A DNA stretch of 64,000 bases from CAJQQY01 sp964564545 (GTDB taxonomy: Bacteria; Bacteroidota; Bacteroidia; Chitinophagales; Saprospiraceae). Position 1 is the first letter of the stretch, and each line of letters begins with the position of its first letter. The translations under genes and the position numbers were made by a program. The stretch covers positions 1-64,000 of the forward strand of contig CAZMBP010000051.1 of NCBI GenBank assembly GCA_964564545.1. The letters run 5' to 3'. The notes under the pieces were generated by a model, which saw only the letters and a list, made by a program, of their open reading frames with translations, was not told where the DNA came from and ran no database searches. Positions 32,858-41,109 of the stretch are shown here, in pieces.

Positions 32858-32968
32858 ATGGATTTCAATCCCGAGGAAAGGCAAAATTTCAAGTTAGATA
32901 TTTTACTTATTTATATTCTAAAGTATCTAAGGATATCAATTAATAACCTACTTTATTTTTTTAATTGA
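32858..32968 (+). CDS. Possible 36-residue small protein
   Basis: ATG at 32858 opens a 36-codon frame ending in TGA (32966-32968). The predicted peptide begins M-D-F-N-P-E-E-R-Q-N-F-K and then has an aliphatic stretch (L-D-I-L-L-I-Y-I-L-K-Y-L), which might be a short amphipathic helix. A TAnnTTTG box lies just upstream. The frame is short enough to occur by chance in AT-rich DNA, so this is a weak call. Confidence 0.25.
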   Translation: MDFNPEERQNFKLDILLIYILKYLRISINNLLYFFN

Positions 32969-33014
32969 TAACCATCTCTATTATTATATTTTCATCACCC
33001 TCCTCAACCCCAAA

Positions 33015-33082
33015 AGTTCCCTGGGATCGACTTATTAATATTTTACATGCCAAATATTAAAACAAGGTCGATCCTATGGGAA
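33015..33082. repeat. Long imperfect stem-loop
   Basis: GTTCCCTGGGATCGAC (33015-33030) pairs with GTCGATCCTATGGGAAC (33066-33082), and an inner TAATATTT (33035-33042) pairs with AAATATTA (33051-33058). The loop is TACATGCC. It could be a structured RNA, a terminator relic or a small mobile repeat. Confidence 0.6.
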
Positions 33083-33130
33083 CCAACCAATGAATTACTG
33101 ATACTTAACATTCCCATTATAATTAAGAAC

Positions 33131-33166
33131 ATATCTTTATAGTATAATATTGGAATATAAAGATAT
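33131..33166. repeat. Short hairpin upstream of the response regulator
   Basis: Perfect 11-base arms ATATCTTTATA (33131-33141) and TATAAAGATAT (33156-33166) flank a 14-base loop. It is about 140 bp before the response-regulator start and could be an operator or a structured leader. Confidence 0.45.
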
Positions 33167-33308
33167 TTATCCCTCCATTATTAAACACTATTATGATTGC
33201 AATCGTACTTTTGAGTAACTCTTTATGTGAATGAAAGGTTTACCTAAAGATTAAACCATTCATTTACATTTAGGTATATAATGGGATTAACTTTAAAACC
33301 AAAAAACT

Positions 33309-33668
33309 ATGAAAAGAATACTTATCATAGAAGATAATGATGACATTCGTAATAACTTAGAGGAACTTCTTGAATTAGAAAGCTATCAAGTAGTTACCGC
33401 TAAAAATGGAATTATCGGCATCCAAAAAATCATTTCAGAATCACCCGATTTCATTATGTGTGATATTGCAATGCCTGAAAAAGATGGTTATGAAGTTTTT
33501 GCACATATAAAAGCTTCTCCTTGTCATCGTGAAATTCCATTTATTTTTTTAACAGCTAGTGCTCAAGAAAGAGATATTGCGAAAGGAAAAAAACTTGGAG
33601 TAGATGCTTACATCACAAAACCATTCCATTCAAATGAATTATTAGAAACCATTAAGGAATTGATTTAA
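33309..33668 (+). CDS. single-domain response regulator (CheY-like)
   Basis: This 119-residue protein is a complete receiver domain: acidic pocket E8, D9, phosphoacceptor D52 (I-M-C-D-I-A-M-P), T82 and K104 (T-K-P-F). There is no output domain, so it must act by protein contact or as a phosphate sink. No histidine kinase gene is adjacent; the nearest is at 58323. It has its own strong terminator. It may be a partner for a hybrid or membrane kinase elsewhere in the genome. Confidence 0.9.
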   Translation: MKRILIIEDNDDIRNNLEELLELESYQVVTAKNGIIGIQKIISESPDFIMCDIAMPEKDGYEVFAHIKASPCHREIPFIFLTASAQERDIAKGKKLGVDAYITKPFHSNELLETIKELI

Positions 33669-33700
33669 TCAATATACTTTATCCATCAGCTTAAAAGAAA

Positions 33701-33741
33701 CAAAAGAAGCTGCTAAACTTTTAGTTTAGCAGCTTCTTTTG
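33701..33741. terminator. Perfect 18-bp stem terminator
   Basis: Arms CAAAAGAAGCTGCTAAAC (33701-33718) and GTTTAGCAGCTTCTTTTG (33724-33741) are perfectly complementary with a 5-base loop, then TTTTC follows. It is 32 bp after the response-regulator stop and 69 bp before the next ATG. Confidence 0.85.
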
Positions 33742-33810
33742 TTTTCTTGTAAGACAATATGAAATTTTTTAATTTTAGAAAAATTAGTAATTAGTTAAAA
33801 AAATAATCCA

Positions 33811-34170
33811 ATGGTTTCAATTTCAAAAGAAGAAGGTAATTTTCACTTTAAAGTGGAAGGCTTACACAAATTATGGGCATTAAAAAGTCAATTGACAATT
33901 CCAATTAACAACGTTGTTCGTGCATACCAAGATAGAGATGCCTTAAATGGTTGGTGGAAAGGAATCAGAATGTCTGGGACACATGTACCTGGACTTATCA
34001 CAGCTGGTACTTTTTATCAATCAGGTGAAAAAATATTTTGGGATGTGGTCAATAAAGACAATGCAATTATTATTGACTTAGAAGATGAGAGTTATAAGAA
34101 ATTGATCATCGAAGTAAGAAATCCATCGGAAGCCATTGATTTTATCAATGATGGGTTGGAGTTTGTTTAA
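33811..34170 (+). CDS. PH-domain-like small protein
   Basis: This 119-residue protein looks like a bacterial PH-like domain. Regularly spaced strands form a barrel (F-H-F-K-V-E-G, L-T-I-P-I-N-N-V-V-R-A, G-T-F-Y-Q-S-G-E-K-I-F-W-D-V, N-A-I-I-I-D-L) and a C-terminal helix follows (N-P-S-E-A-I-D-F-I-N-D-G-L). There is no signal peptide or membrane helix. Such domains bind peptides or membranes, but I see no ligand residue that fixes the role. It stands alone downstream of the response regulator, separated by a terminator. Confidence 0.62.
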   Translation: MVSISKEEGNFHFKVEGLHKLWALKSQLTIPINNVVRAYQDRDALNGWWKGIRMSGTHVPGLITAGTFYQSGEKIFWDVVNKDNAIIIDLEDESYKKLIIEVRNPSEAIDFINDGLEFV

Positions 34171-34183
34171 TTTTCGAGTAGAA

Positions 34184-34315
34184 GATTGTGAGACAGAAGT
34201 ATTATTGATTTCCATTTGCAAAGACAATCAGGGAGTACTTTGGTTAGTTACGGATAATGCAGGAGTGTTTAAATTTAATGGAAAAATCTTTGAAAAATTT
34301 GAAATTGGTGGGTAA
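34184..34315 (+). pseudogene. Fragment of a two-component-type propeller gene
   Basis: A frame ending at TAA 34313-34315 reads S-I-C-K-D-N-Q-G-V-L-W-L-V-T-D-N-A-G-V-F-K-F-N-G-K. This is a typical propeller blade ending (D-x-x-G-x-L-W-x-x-T-x-x-G-V-x-x-F-N-G). It has no start codon, no second blade and no downstream domain. It is most likely the leftover of a decayed or recombined sensor gene such as the one at 29332-32445. Confidence 0.6.
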
Positions 34316-34455
34316 TATAGCCCTGCTACTCCATATATATATAATACATTAGACTATTTTTTTATATCTTTGGAATGTTTCAAAGGATTGAACAAAATTA
34401 TTTATGATCCTTCAGTTGTTCACTTCAATTTAAAAACCAAAGATAACTTAACATT

Positions 34456-35889
34456 ATGCCATTCCCCTCAATCCTCAAAAGAAAAAAAAGTTCAAAAATA
34501 ACTTATCTCAAGCGAAAAGATTCTTTCCGAAAATTGATGTCTAAAAAGGCCAAGAATCTTATAAAAGGAGACTTAGATGGAGATCCTCGCTCTATAGAAA
34601 CGGATAAACACAAATCAACTATCTGGAAAGATGATGAAGGAACCAAAGTCATCTTAAATTTTGAAAATGTTGACAAATGGAAATCCTCTCCTAACTCATG
34701 GGCAAAAGGCATGGCTTCGGATCTAGAGAAACAAAATATTAATAAGGATAACTTTGTTCAAACTTTAATTATTGAAGGAGATAATAATGAAGCTTTTAGG
34801 AAATTAGCTATGGCGCAGATTAAAAATCTTAATGAGATAGTTAGTGATAATGCGAAGAAAGTAAAGCTTGCTTTTAAAGAAGAAACCCAAAGTGGGAATA
34901 AAATTCTATTAACCTTTAACCTTGAGAAACCAGTTGCCCAACAAGCCATGGTTTTACCGAGGATTAAAAAAAATGACGGCGAGATAGATGCCCAGGCTCG
35001 AATACGTAACCTAAAAGAGAAATGGGATAGTGGCACAATTGATAAGCGCAATATATCTGATGATGATAAAGATAATATTGAATTATTCTTGAATATGGTT
35101 GGCGAGGCTAGCAGACAATGGGCTGATGCAAATAATTCACCTTCTGCCAAGGATTTACTTGAGTTAAATAAGTTTTACAATCTGATTGAAAGTGGAGATG
35201 GAGAGAATTTCTCTAAACTATTGGATGGCGATGAAGTGGTTCCTAAAGCTGAAGATTTTCTCAAAGCGCATCAGGAAAAGTTAAAATCTGTAGAACAACT
35301 TATGCAAGATCAATCAGCGATCTTGGGGGCAAGTGATTATGCAAAAAAGCTTGGAAAAGAGGTGTCCGTAAATCAAATAAAAACCAAGGCAAGAGTTGGT
35401 GCAGAAACAGTAGGAGTAGGAGCTTTAGGACAATTAGTTCCGGGAGCTGGACAAGTTGTTGGTTTTGCCAAATTATTAAATCGGATTAGATCTAACAATA
35501 AGCATATTAAACAGTTAAAATATATAAAAGGAGAAGCAGAAGCAGAAGGTGCTAGCCCAGAAATTATAAAAATTTTGGACAATGTTATTAGTAGAAAAGA
35601 GAAGAGGAACATTCAGGCAGGGGTCGCCGTAGTTCCCGCTTTAGGACTTTTAAATACTGGGAGGTCAGTATTAAAAGGAGCCTACAATAAAGCTACAGGT
35701 AAAATTAGTGAGCGAGTAGATCATGCCACGCTGTTAATCAATAATGCCATGCAAAATCCAAGTGTAATAAATACAAAAATCTCCAAACAAATTATTCTGG
35801 AGTTGGTAGGTAAAGATGTTTATCCGCAAATAATTATGACCATAAAAGGCAATGAATTACTTTCTGATAAAATGAGAACTACTGTATAG
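34456..35889 (+). CDS. unrecognised 477-residue protein with amphipathic hydrophobic C-terminal region
   Basis: I do not recognise this protein. It has no signal peptide. The N-terminus is very basic (K-R-K-K-S-S-K-I-T-Y-L-K-R-K), followed by a lysine/aspartate-rich globular region (about residues 30-170) and a charged helical region (175-300). Residues about 318-345 (A-R-V-G-A-E-T-V-G-V-G-A-L-G-Q-L-V-P-G-A-G-Q) and 388-410 (N-I-Q-A-G-V-A-V-V-P-A-L-G-L-L-N-T-G-R-S) are Gly/Ala-rich hydrophobic helical hairpins, followed by a helical end. Such hairpins occur in pore-forming or contractile-injection-associated effectors, so an effector or toxin is possible but unproven. It is preceded by a broken propeller fragment and followed 48 bp later by a DUF5655 gene, which may be co-transcribed. 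Confidence 0.55.
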   Translation: MPFPSILKRKKSSKITYLKRKDSFRKLMSKKAKNLIKGDLDGDPRSIETDKHKSTIWKDDEGTKVILNFENVDKWKSSPNSWAKGMASDLEKQNINKDNFVQTLIIEGDNNEAFRKLAMAQIKNLNEIVSDNAKKVKLAFKEETQSGNKILLTFNLEKPVAQQAMVLPRIKKNDGEIDAQARIRNLKEKWDSGTIDKRNISDDDKDNIELFLNMVGEASRQWADANNSPSAKDLLELNKFYNLIESGDGENFSKLLDGDEVVPKAEDFLKAHQEKLKSVEQLMQDQSAILGASDYAKKLGKEVSVNQIKTKARVGAETVGVGALGQLVPGAGQVVGFAKLLNRIRSNNKHIKQLKYIKGEAEAEGASPEIIKILDNVISRKEKRNIQAGVAVVPALGLLNTGRSVLKGAYNKATGKISERVDHATLLINNAMQNPSVINTKISKQIILELVGKDVYPQIIMTIKGNELLSDKMRTTV

Positions 35890-35937
35890 TGCTAAAAGAA
35901 ATCACATACCTCATTGTTATAAAAAGATAAAGTTTCT

Positions 35938-36342
35938 ATGTGGCAATGTCCTATCTGCGAGCGATTATTTAAAACCCCCAACCAATCTCATTCATGTGTT
36001 GAACAAGATTTTGGAGTTTTTTTTGAAAATAAATCAGACAACTTAGTGATTGCCTTTGATAGTTTGATGACCTCAGTTTTAAACTGGGAGCCCAATAGCG
36101 TAGGTGTGTCTAAAAATGCAATTATTTTTACCAACAAAAAAGCATGGTTGATCGTCAGACCAATGTCTAAAGAATTAGATCTAAAGTTTTATTATGATGA
36201 ATCTTTAGATGGAGATATTTTTAAAAAAATAACTTTCTGGGGAGGTAAATATGCGCATCATATTCGAATCAGGGATGAGGAGGAAATTAATTCTGAGGTA
36301 TTATATTTTTTGAAAATTGGATTTGATTTTGCTTTGAAATGA
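35938..36342 (+). CDS. DUF5655 protein with N-terminal zinc-ribbon
   Basis: This 134-residue protein starts M-W-Q-C-P-I-C-E-R-L-F-K-T-P-N-Q-S-H-S-C. This is a C-P-x-C...H-x-C zinc-ribbon-like motif that is typical of proteins with the DUF5655 domain. The remaining domain (about 30-134) is a mixed alpha/beta region with W-L-I-V-R-P-M and K-I-T-F-W-G-G-K-Y-A-H-H-I-R-I. The family is small, and no reaction is known. A role as immunity protein or partner to the upstream 477-residue gene is only a hypothesis from the 48-bp spacing. Confidence 0.72.
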   Translation: MWQCPICERLFKTPNQSHSCVEQDFGVFFENKSDNLVIAFDSLMTSVLNWEPNSVGVSKNAIIFTNKKAWLIVRPMSKELDLKFYYDESLDGDIFKKITFWGGKYAHHIRIRDEEEINSEVLYFLKIGFDFALK

Positions 36343-36435
36343 TGGTGTTATCTTATCTTATCTTATTTTAGGATTTGATGTATTAACTTTGTTTCATCCC
36401 AATCCGAATATTCAAGTATTAAAATTCAATCAACC

Positions 36436-37557
36436 ATGCCCTTAAAATTTTTATTTTTTCTGCTCATATTTCCCATTTCTCTTTTCTCTCAAAATCCTGA
36501 TTTCCGCAACCCTCAAGGAACTCGATATTCTTTTGGCATTGAAGAAATGCGAACAGCTTCTATCACTTCAGGAGATATTGATGCTGACGGTGATGAAGAT
36601 ATTATCATTGCTAACGGTAGGCATTGGACAGCTCCCAACGAAGTGTTTTTAAATAATGGAAAAGGAGGATTTACTGTTTCGTTTGATTTGGGATTTTATA
36701 AATCGACAAGCTATGCTGCAGAGGTTGGCGACTTGGATGGTGATGGCGATTTGGATATTGCAGTTGGAAATGACAAAGCACCCAATCGACTTTTTTTTAA
36801 TGATGGAAAAGGGAAATTCGTGGAAGGCAAAACTTTTGGAAAACTATATTCCAATACTCGAAATATTGCTCTAGCTGACCTAGACCAAGATGGAGATTTG
36901 GATATTTTTATAACCAATAGAAGAGAGCTGAATGAAATATGTATTAATGACGGGAATGGAAATTTTGAAGAAGTTCGAAGTTTTGGTGAATCAGATGATG
37001 CAACGATTGATGTGGAGATTTTTGACATAGATAAAGATGGTGATCAAGATTTGATTTTAGCTAATAGAGATGGACAACAAAATTATATTTACCTCAATGA
37101 TGAAATGAAGTTTGAAAAAAAGATTCCTTTTGGAACAGGCAAAGACGAAACTCGAAGTGTCGCGATTGCCGATCTTAATAATGACGGGTGGAGTGATTTA
37201 ATTTTGGCGAATATTGGAGAACCTAATTCCATTTGTTTTGGAGATGCTTCCATGACGTATAAAAATAGAATGTTAGATCCAGCTCAAGATCTTTCCTTCT
37301 CATTGGATGTCGCAGATTATGATCAAGATGGAGATATAGATATTTTGGTGGGGAATAGCGGCGAACCTAATCGACTTTATCAAAATTCAGGCGATGGAAA
37401 ATCATTTAAAATGATGCTAATGAGTGCTCAAGAGTTTGATACTTATGATATTCGGTTTGTGGATTTGAATAAGGATGGATTTAAGGATGTGGTGGAGGCA
37501 AATTCCAATGCTGTGAATGTGTATTATATTAATCGAGTTCCAAGACGAAAAAAATGA
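36436..37557 (+). CDS. secreted FG-GAP/VCBS-type seven-repeat propeller protein
   Basis: This 373-residue exported protein has a signal peptide (about 1-18, L-F-S-Q). Seven repeats each contain a calcium-loop motif of D-x-D-x-D-G-x-x-D type: D-I-D-A-D-G-D-E-D, D-L-D-G-D-G-D-L-D, D-L-D-Q-D-G-D-L-D, D-I-D-K-D-G-D-Q-D, D-L-N-N-D-G-W-S-D, D-Y-D-Q-D-G-D-I-D and D-L-N-K-D-G-F-K-D. This predicts a seven-bladed integrin-alpha-like propeller stabilised by calcium. The protein lacks a T9SS sorting domain, so it should stay in the periplasm or be anchored otherwise. Its ligand is unknown. A -7-like TAACTTTG box lies about 45 bp upstream. Confidence 0.85.
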   Translation: MPLKFLFFLLIFPISLFSQNPDFRNPQGTRYSFGIEEMRTASITSGDIDADGDEDIIIANGRHWTAPNEVFLNNGKGGFTVSFDLGFYKSTSYAAEVGDLDGDGDLDIAVGNDKAPNRLFFNDGKGKFVEGKTFGKLYSNTRNIALADLDQDGDLDIFITNRRELNEICINDGNGNFEEVRSFGESDDATIDVEIFDIDKDGDQDLILANRDGQQNYIYLNDEMKFEKKIPFGTGKDETRSVAIADLNNDGWSDLILANIGEPNSICFGDASMTYKNRMLDPAQDLSFSLDVADYDQDGDIDILVGNSGEPNRLYQNSGDGKSFKMMLMSAQEFDTYDIRFVDLNKDGFKDVVEANSNAVNVYYINRVPRRKK

Positions 37558-37817
37558 TGGACAAAGTTAAGCAAAGTCAATTGATTATACCATCATAATT
37601 TTTATTGCTATATTCCTTCCCACATATTGTGCTGAAAGAAATGGAGAAATCTAACTAAATATCTTTGAGGACTTATTACAAAGTATCATTTTCCAAAAAA
37701 AGAAAAAAGCCTTTTGTTTCAACCCCTTTAAAATATTAGCACAATTCCTACAATTACTAGCACGTGATAACCAAGTCTAATAAATCACAACAACCAATCG
37801 TTATTTTTAATGTCTAT
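37558..37817. other. Intergenic stretch before the barrel receptor, nothing recognised
   Basis: This 260-bp stretch between the FG-GAP gene and the tandem 14-bp repeats has no reading frame of interest. No terminator hairpin was found. The promoter of the downstream gene should lie in its right half. Confidence 0.4.
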
Positions 37818-37858
37818 TTAAGTAGAATTAATTTTGATATTTAATTAAGTAGAATTAA
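37818..37858 (+). promoter_or_regulatory. Tandem 14-bp direct repeat upstream of the barrel receptor gene
   Basis: TTAAGTAGAATTAA occurs exactly twice, at 37818-37831 and 37845-37858, with a 27-bp period. The second copy ends 12 bp before the ATG at 37871. Each copy is framed by TTAA at both ends. The exact repeat and its position suggest a regulator binding pair, probably for a repressor. Confidence 0.55.
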
Positions 37859-37870
37859 AAAACCAAAAAA

Positions 37871-40306
37871 ATGAAAACATTATTCCCTCCCCAATGGGCA
37901 ACAATCCTTTGTTACACCATCCTTTGTACCTATAACCTTAATGCTCAAAAACAAATTTCTGGAACGGTTGAAGATGGGAATGGAGCACTTGCATATGTCA
38001 ATGTGCTTTTGCTACAACCATCTGATAGTTCTTTAGTCACCGGAAATTTGACAGATGAAAAAGGTGTTTTTTTCCTTGATGACATTGAAGCTGGAGAGTA
38101 TTTATTACAAACTCACATGGTTGGTTTTCAAAATCAATATTCAGAAAAATTTTCTTTAGAAGACAAATCTGGAGTTTATAACTTTCCCAAAATTACACTT
38201 CTAGAATCTACATCAGAGCTTAACGAAGTTCAAATCGTTGCCAAACGTGCATTGATCGAACAGAAAATAGATCGTATGGTCGTGAATGTTTCCAATAGTG
38301 TAACCTCTGCTGGAAATACAGCTTTAGAAATTTTGAGGCGATCCCCTGGAGTAGTCGTTAATGTTCAAACTAACTCTATTTCGATGAGTGGAAAAGGAGG
38401 AGTAGTGGTGATGATTAATGGAAAAATTTCAAGAATCCCAATGGATGCTTTGATTGCGATGCTCGATGGAATGAGTTCAGATAATATTGATAAAATAGAG
38501 CTAATTCATACTCCGCCTGCTAATTTTGAAGCAGAAGGAAATGCAGGATTCATCAATATTGTTTTAAAGAAAAATCAAAACGATGGTTTGAATGGAGGTT
38601 ACTCATTGAATGCAGGTTATGGTATGAGAGAGAAATTTGGAGGTAGTTTAAATCTCAATTATCGAAAAAAGAAAGTGAATGTCTTTGGAGATTACTCTTG
38701 GAATTACAATAATAATCCACAATTATTTACCAATTATCGAAGCTTCCAATTTGAGGGAAATACCATAGAAAATATTGGAGAGGGGGAACGAGACCCAACG
38801 AGGACTCATGTTCATAATGCACAAATTGGATTGGATATTCAATTAAGTGAAAAAACAGTTTTAGGTGTTTTAGGATCTTGGCTTAATCGAAGTTGGGATA
38901 TGGATGCATTGAATACTGTCGATGTGAAAGAAAATGGAACTTTAATTAGTAGGATTGAAATTCCAAATAATGAACAAAATGATTCATATAGAATCCTTGG
39001 AAATATTAATCTTCAACATCAAATTGACAAAACTCAAAAACTCAATTTAGATTTTGACTACGCTTATTTTTATAATGATAATCCTTCGTATTACCGTAAT
39101 CAATTTTTTGATGGTAGCGATAATTTAGTAGAAGAAACTGAACTTCGAGTTTCGAAAAATACACCAATGAATATCATGGTAGGGAAAATTGATTACTCAA
39201 AATCGGTAGGTGAAAGCATCAATTGGGATGTAGGTGTTAAAGGGACAATGACTGTTTTCGACAATGATGTTTTAGTGGAAGACAAAGTTGGAAATGAATG
39301 GGTTCGAGCTTCATTTTTCTCTTCGGAAGCAAATATGACAGAAAATATTGGAGCCGCTTACACTAGTTTATTTTGGAAAATATCTGATAAACTAAATCTT
39401 AAAACGGGACTTCGTTATGAATTTACCGATGTCAATCTAAGTAGTAATGAACAACCAGATTTGGTAGATCGAGAATATGGGCGGATGTTTCCAAGTCTTT
39501 TTATTTCCAATAAAATGAATGAAACAAATACAGTACAATTTTCTTATAGTCGTAGAATTAACCGACCAAGTTTCCGACAACTAGCACCTTGGTTTTATTT
39601 TCAAGATCCTACTACAGTTACTACAGGAAACCCACTTTTACAACCATCAATTTCAGATGCATTACGTGCTTCTTATATTTGGAAAACATTTACTTTGAGT
39701 ACTGAGTATACTTTTACTGATCAAGTGATTGGACGTTTTCAACCAGAAATAGATCAAGAAACAAATACGCAAGTTAATGGAGCAAAGAATTTTGTAAGTG
39801 CTCAAAATGTTTCCACTACCGTTTCCATTCCTTTAACTATCAAACATTGGTGGACATTAAGAACTAGTTGGACGGCTCAATGGAATGAATTCAAAGATAA
39901 AATAGATAACCAAGAAGTTGTGTTTAGACAAAAGAGTTGGTATGTGAATGGCTCATCAAATATAACTTTACCGAAGAAATATTCGATTGAAATATCAGGT
40001 ACTTATTTTGCCCCTCAATTAATGGGTTCTTTGATTTGGGAATCATTCAATTCGGTAAATATCGGTGTGCAAAAAGAATTTAATAATGGTTCACGATTAG
40101 GGATTTCTGCGAATGATATTTTCCTAGGAGGAAATTGGAAGGGGCGCTTAGATGATCCAAGTGTTGATTTTATTTATGAAGGACTCTATAGATTTTCAGA
40201 AAGAGTAATTCGTTTGACTTATTCACATCGATTTGGAAATAGTAAAATGAAAGGAGCAAGAAAACGAGCAACAGGTTCAGCGGAAGAAATGAGAAGAACT
40301 AATTGA
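37871..40306 (+). CDS. outer-membrane beta-barrel receptor with carboxypeptidase-regulatory and plug domains
   Basis: This 811-residue protein has a signal peptide (about 1-25), a CarboxypepD_reg-like domain (about 28-110, I-S-G-T-V-E-D-G-N-G-A-L-A-Y-V-N-V), a plug domain (about 115-230, with A-G-N-T-A-L-E-I-L-R-R-S-P-G-V-V-V and I-M-V-N/M-I-N-G-K) and a C-terminal barrel of the outer-membrane-beta-barrel family type (OMP_b-brl_3-like; about 280-790), with Q-F-S-Y-S-R-R-I-N-R-P-S-F near 560. It lacks an obvious TonB box. Such proteins are TonB-dependent-receptor relatives whose substrate is generally unknown. The tandem repeat just upstream suggests regulated expression. Confidence 0.87.
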   Translation: MKTLFPPQWATILCYTILCTYNLNAQKQISGTVEDGNGALAYVNVLLLQPSDSSLVTGNLTDEKGVFFLDDIEAGEYLLQTHMVGFQNQYSEKFSLEDKSGVYNFPKITLLESTSELNEVQIVAKRALIEQKIDRMVVNVSNSVTSAGNTALEILRRSPGVVVNVQTNSISMSGKGGVVVMINGKISRIPMDALIAMLDGMSSDNIDKIELIHTPPANFEAEGNAGFINIVLKKNQNDGLNGGYSLNAGYGMREKFGGSLNLNYRKKKVNVFGDYSWNYNNNPQLFTNYRSFQFEGNTIENIGEGERDPTRTHVHNAQIGLDIQLSEKTVLGVLGSWLNRSWDMDALNTVDVKENGTLISRIEIPNNEQNDSYRILGNINLQHQIDKTQKLNLDFDYAYFYNDNPSYYRNQFFDGSDNLVEETELRVSKNTPMNIMVGKIDYSKSVGESINWDVGVKGTMTVFDNDVLVEDKVGNEWVRASFFSSEANMTENIGAAYTSLFWKISDKLNLKTGLRYEFTDVNLSSNEQPDLVDREYGRMFPSLFISNKMNETNTVQFSYSRRINRPSFRQLAPWFYFQDPTTVTTGNPLLQPSISDALRASYIWKTFTLSTEYTFTDQVIGRFQPEIDQETNTQVNGAKNFVSAQNVSTTVSIPLTIKHWWTLRTSWTAQWNEFKDKIDNQEVVFRQKSWYVNGSSNITLPKKYSIEISGTYFAPQLMGSLIWESFNSVNIGVQKEFNNGSRLGISANDIFLGGNWKGRLDDPSVDFIYEGLYRFSERVIRLTYSHRFGNSKMKGARKRATGSAEEMRRTN

Positions 40307-40318
40307 TAATTCGTTATA

Positions 40319-40391
40319 CGTTATACGATGGACGTTTTACGGTTCCCAGTTTTTATTTTATGGGGAAACGTAAAACGTCCATCGTAAAACG
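40319..40391. repeat. Inverted repeat with 23-bp arms between convergent stop codons
   Basis: Arms 40319-40341 and 40369-40391 are inverse copies with one mismatch; the word TACGATGGACGTTTTACG marks the left arm. The right arm ends 1 bp before the stop triplet (40393-40395) of the convergent thioredoxin-like gene. It could be a bidirectional terminator or a small mobile repeat. Related words (GACGTTTTACG) occur at 6480-6500. Confidence 0.72.
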
Positions 40392-40392
40392 A

Positions 40393-40929
40393 TTACTTAA
40401 AATACTGTTGCAAAAATACACCTAACTTACCCGCGCTTTTTTCAGCATAAAAAACCTTCAATACTTTTTTGTCAGGAGACAGAACAATATAACTTGGTTG
40501 ATTATCAGCGTATCCCAATTTCTTTTTGAAAATTTCTTTTGGAGGTGCATCATCTTGCACATTTGTCCACATCATTTTATTTTTCTTAGCGAAATTTTTG
40601 ACCTCTACAGATCGACTATCATTGTAAATACTGATAATGTTTAATGAATACTGCTTGTAAAATCGTTGCAAGTATTTATTGTTTTGTGTGCAAGTTTTAC
40701 AATCCATTTTTCTTAAATCGATAATGGTCAACTTGTCTAATTCATCGTATAAGTTGAACCTTCTTTTGTGAACATCTTTGATGGAAAGATTTGGAACAGT
40801 TTGGCCTTCTTTAAATCCTTCTGAGGTAGAAGCTGATTTTGCTGTAAACCAAATAACATTTCTTTTCTGTTGACTAAATGCAGCAGATGAAATGAAAAAT
40901 AAAATCATGATTGAAAATAAAAATCTCAT
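40393..40929 (-). CDS. TlpA-like thioredoxin-fold protein
   Basis: This 178-residue protein has a signal peptide (about 1-20, A-A-F-S-Q) and a thioredoxin fold. The redox motif is C77-K-T-C80 in D-L-R-K-M-D-C-K-T-C-T-Q. It is preceded by the N-L-S-I-K-D-V strand start typical of TlpA/ResA and followed by the cis-Pro position in N-Q-P-S-Y-I-V-L. It should act as a periplasmic thiol-disulfide reductase, for example in cytochrome maturation; a cytochrome c gene lies nearby at 43413. The target is not known. Confidence 0.8.
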   Translation of the reverse strand: MRFLFSIMILFFISSAAFSQQKRNVIWFTAKSASTSEGFKEGQTVPNLSIKDVHKRRFNLYDELDKLTIIDLRKMDCKTCTQNNKYLQRFYKQYSLNIISIYNDSRSVEVKNFAKKNKMMWTNVQDDAPPKEIFKKKLGYADNQPSYIVLSPDKKVLKVFYAEKSAGKLGVFLQQYFK

Positions 40930-41109
40930 CGGTTGTTATTTTTAGAATTTAGGAAATAGTATGATACAAATCAAATATTTAAAGTTGGTTCCTATGTTCA
41001 ATCCTAATCATAACGAAGGTAAACCATTCTATTGCATATGTTTATGTAATAAATTTATCAAAACTCTAATATGAAAGGAGCGTTTTTTGGGAAAAAGAGA
41101 AGAAAAAAA

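Larger units (their letters stand above)
32446..33308. other. 863-bp non-coding, repeat-rich region
   Basis: No gene of normal size is seen. It holds a MITE-like inverted repeat (32567-32727), a promoter-like box with a 36-codon frame (32833-32968), a long stem-loop (33015-33082) and a short hairpin (33131-33166). These are given as separate entries. The region separates the cyclase gene from the response regulator. Confidence 0.6.

Noticed and set aside
34758..35150. Antisense frame of 130 codons over the 477-residue gene
   Set aside because: It is hydrophobic and serine/leucine-rich in the way typical of reverse frames of lysine-rich genes, and no domain or promoter supports it.
36343..36372. 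Short tandem TTATC repeats before the FG-GAP gene
   Set aside because: Only three copies in AT-rich DNA; it could be chance and no function is suggested.
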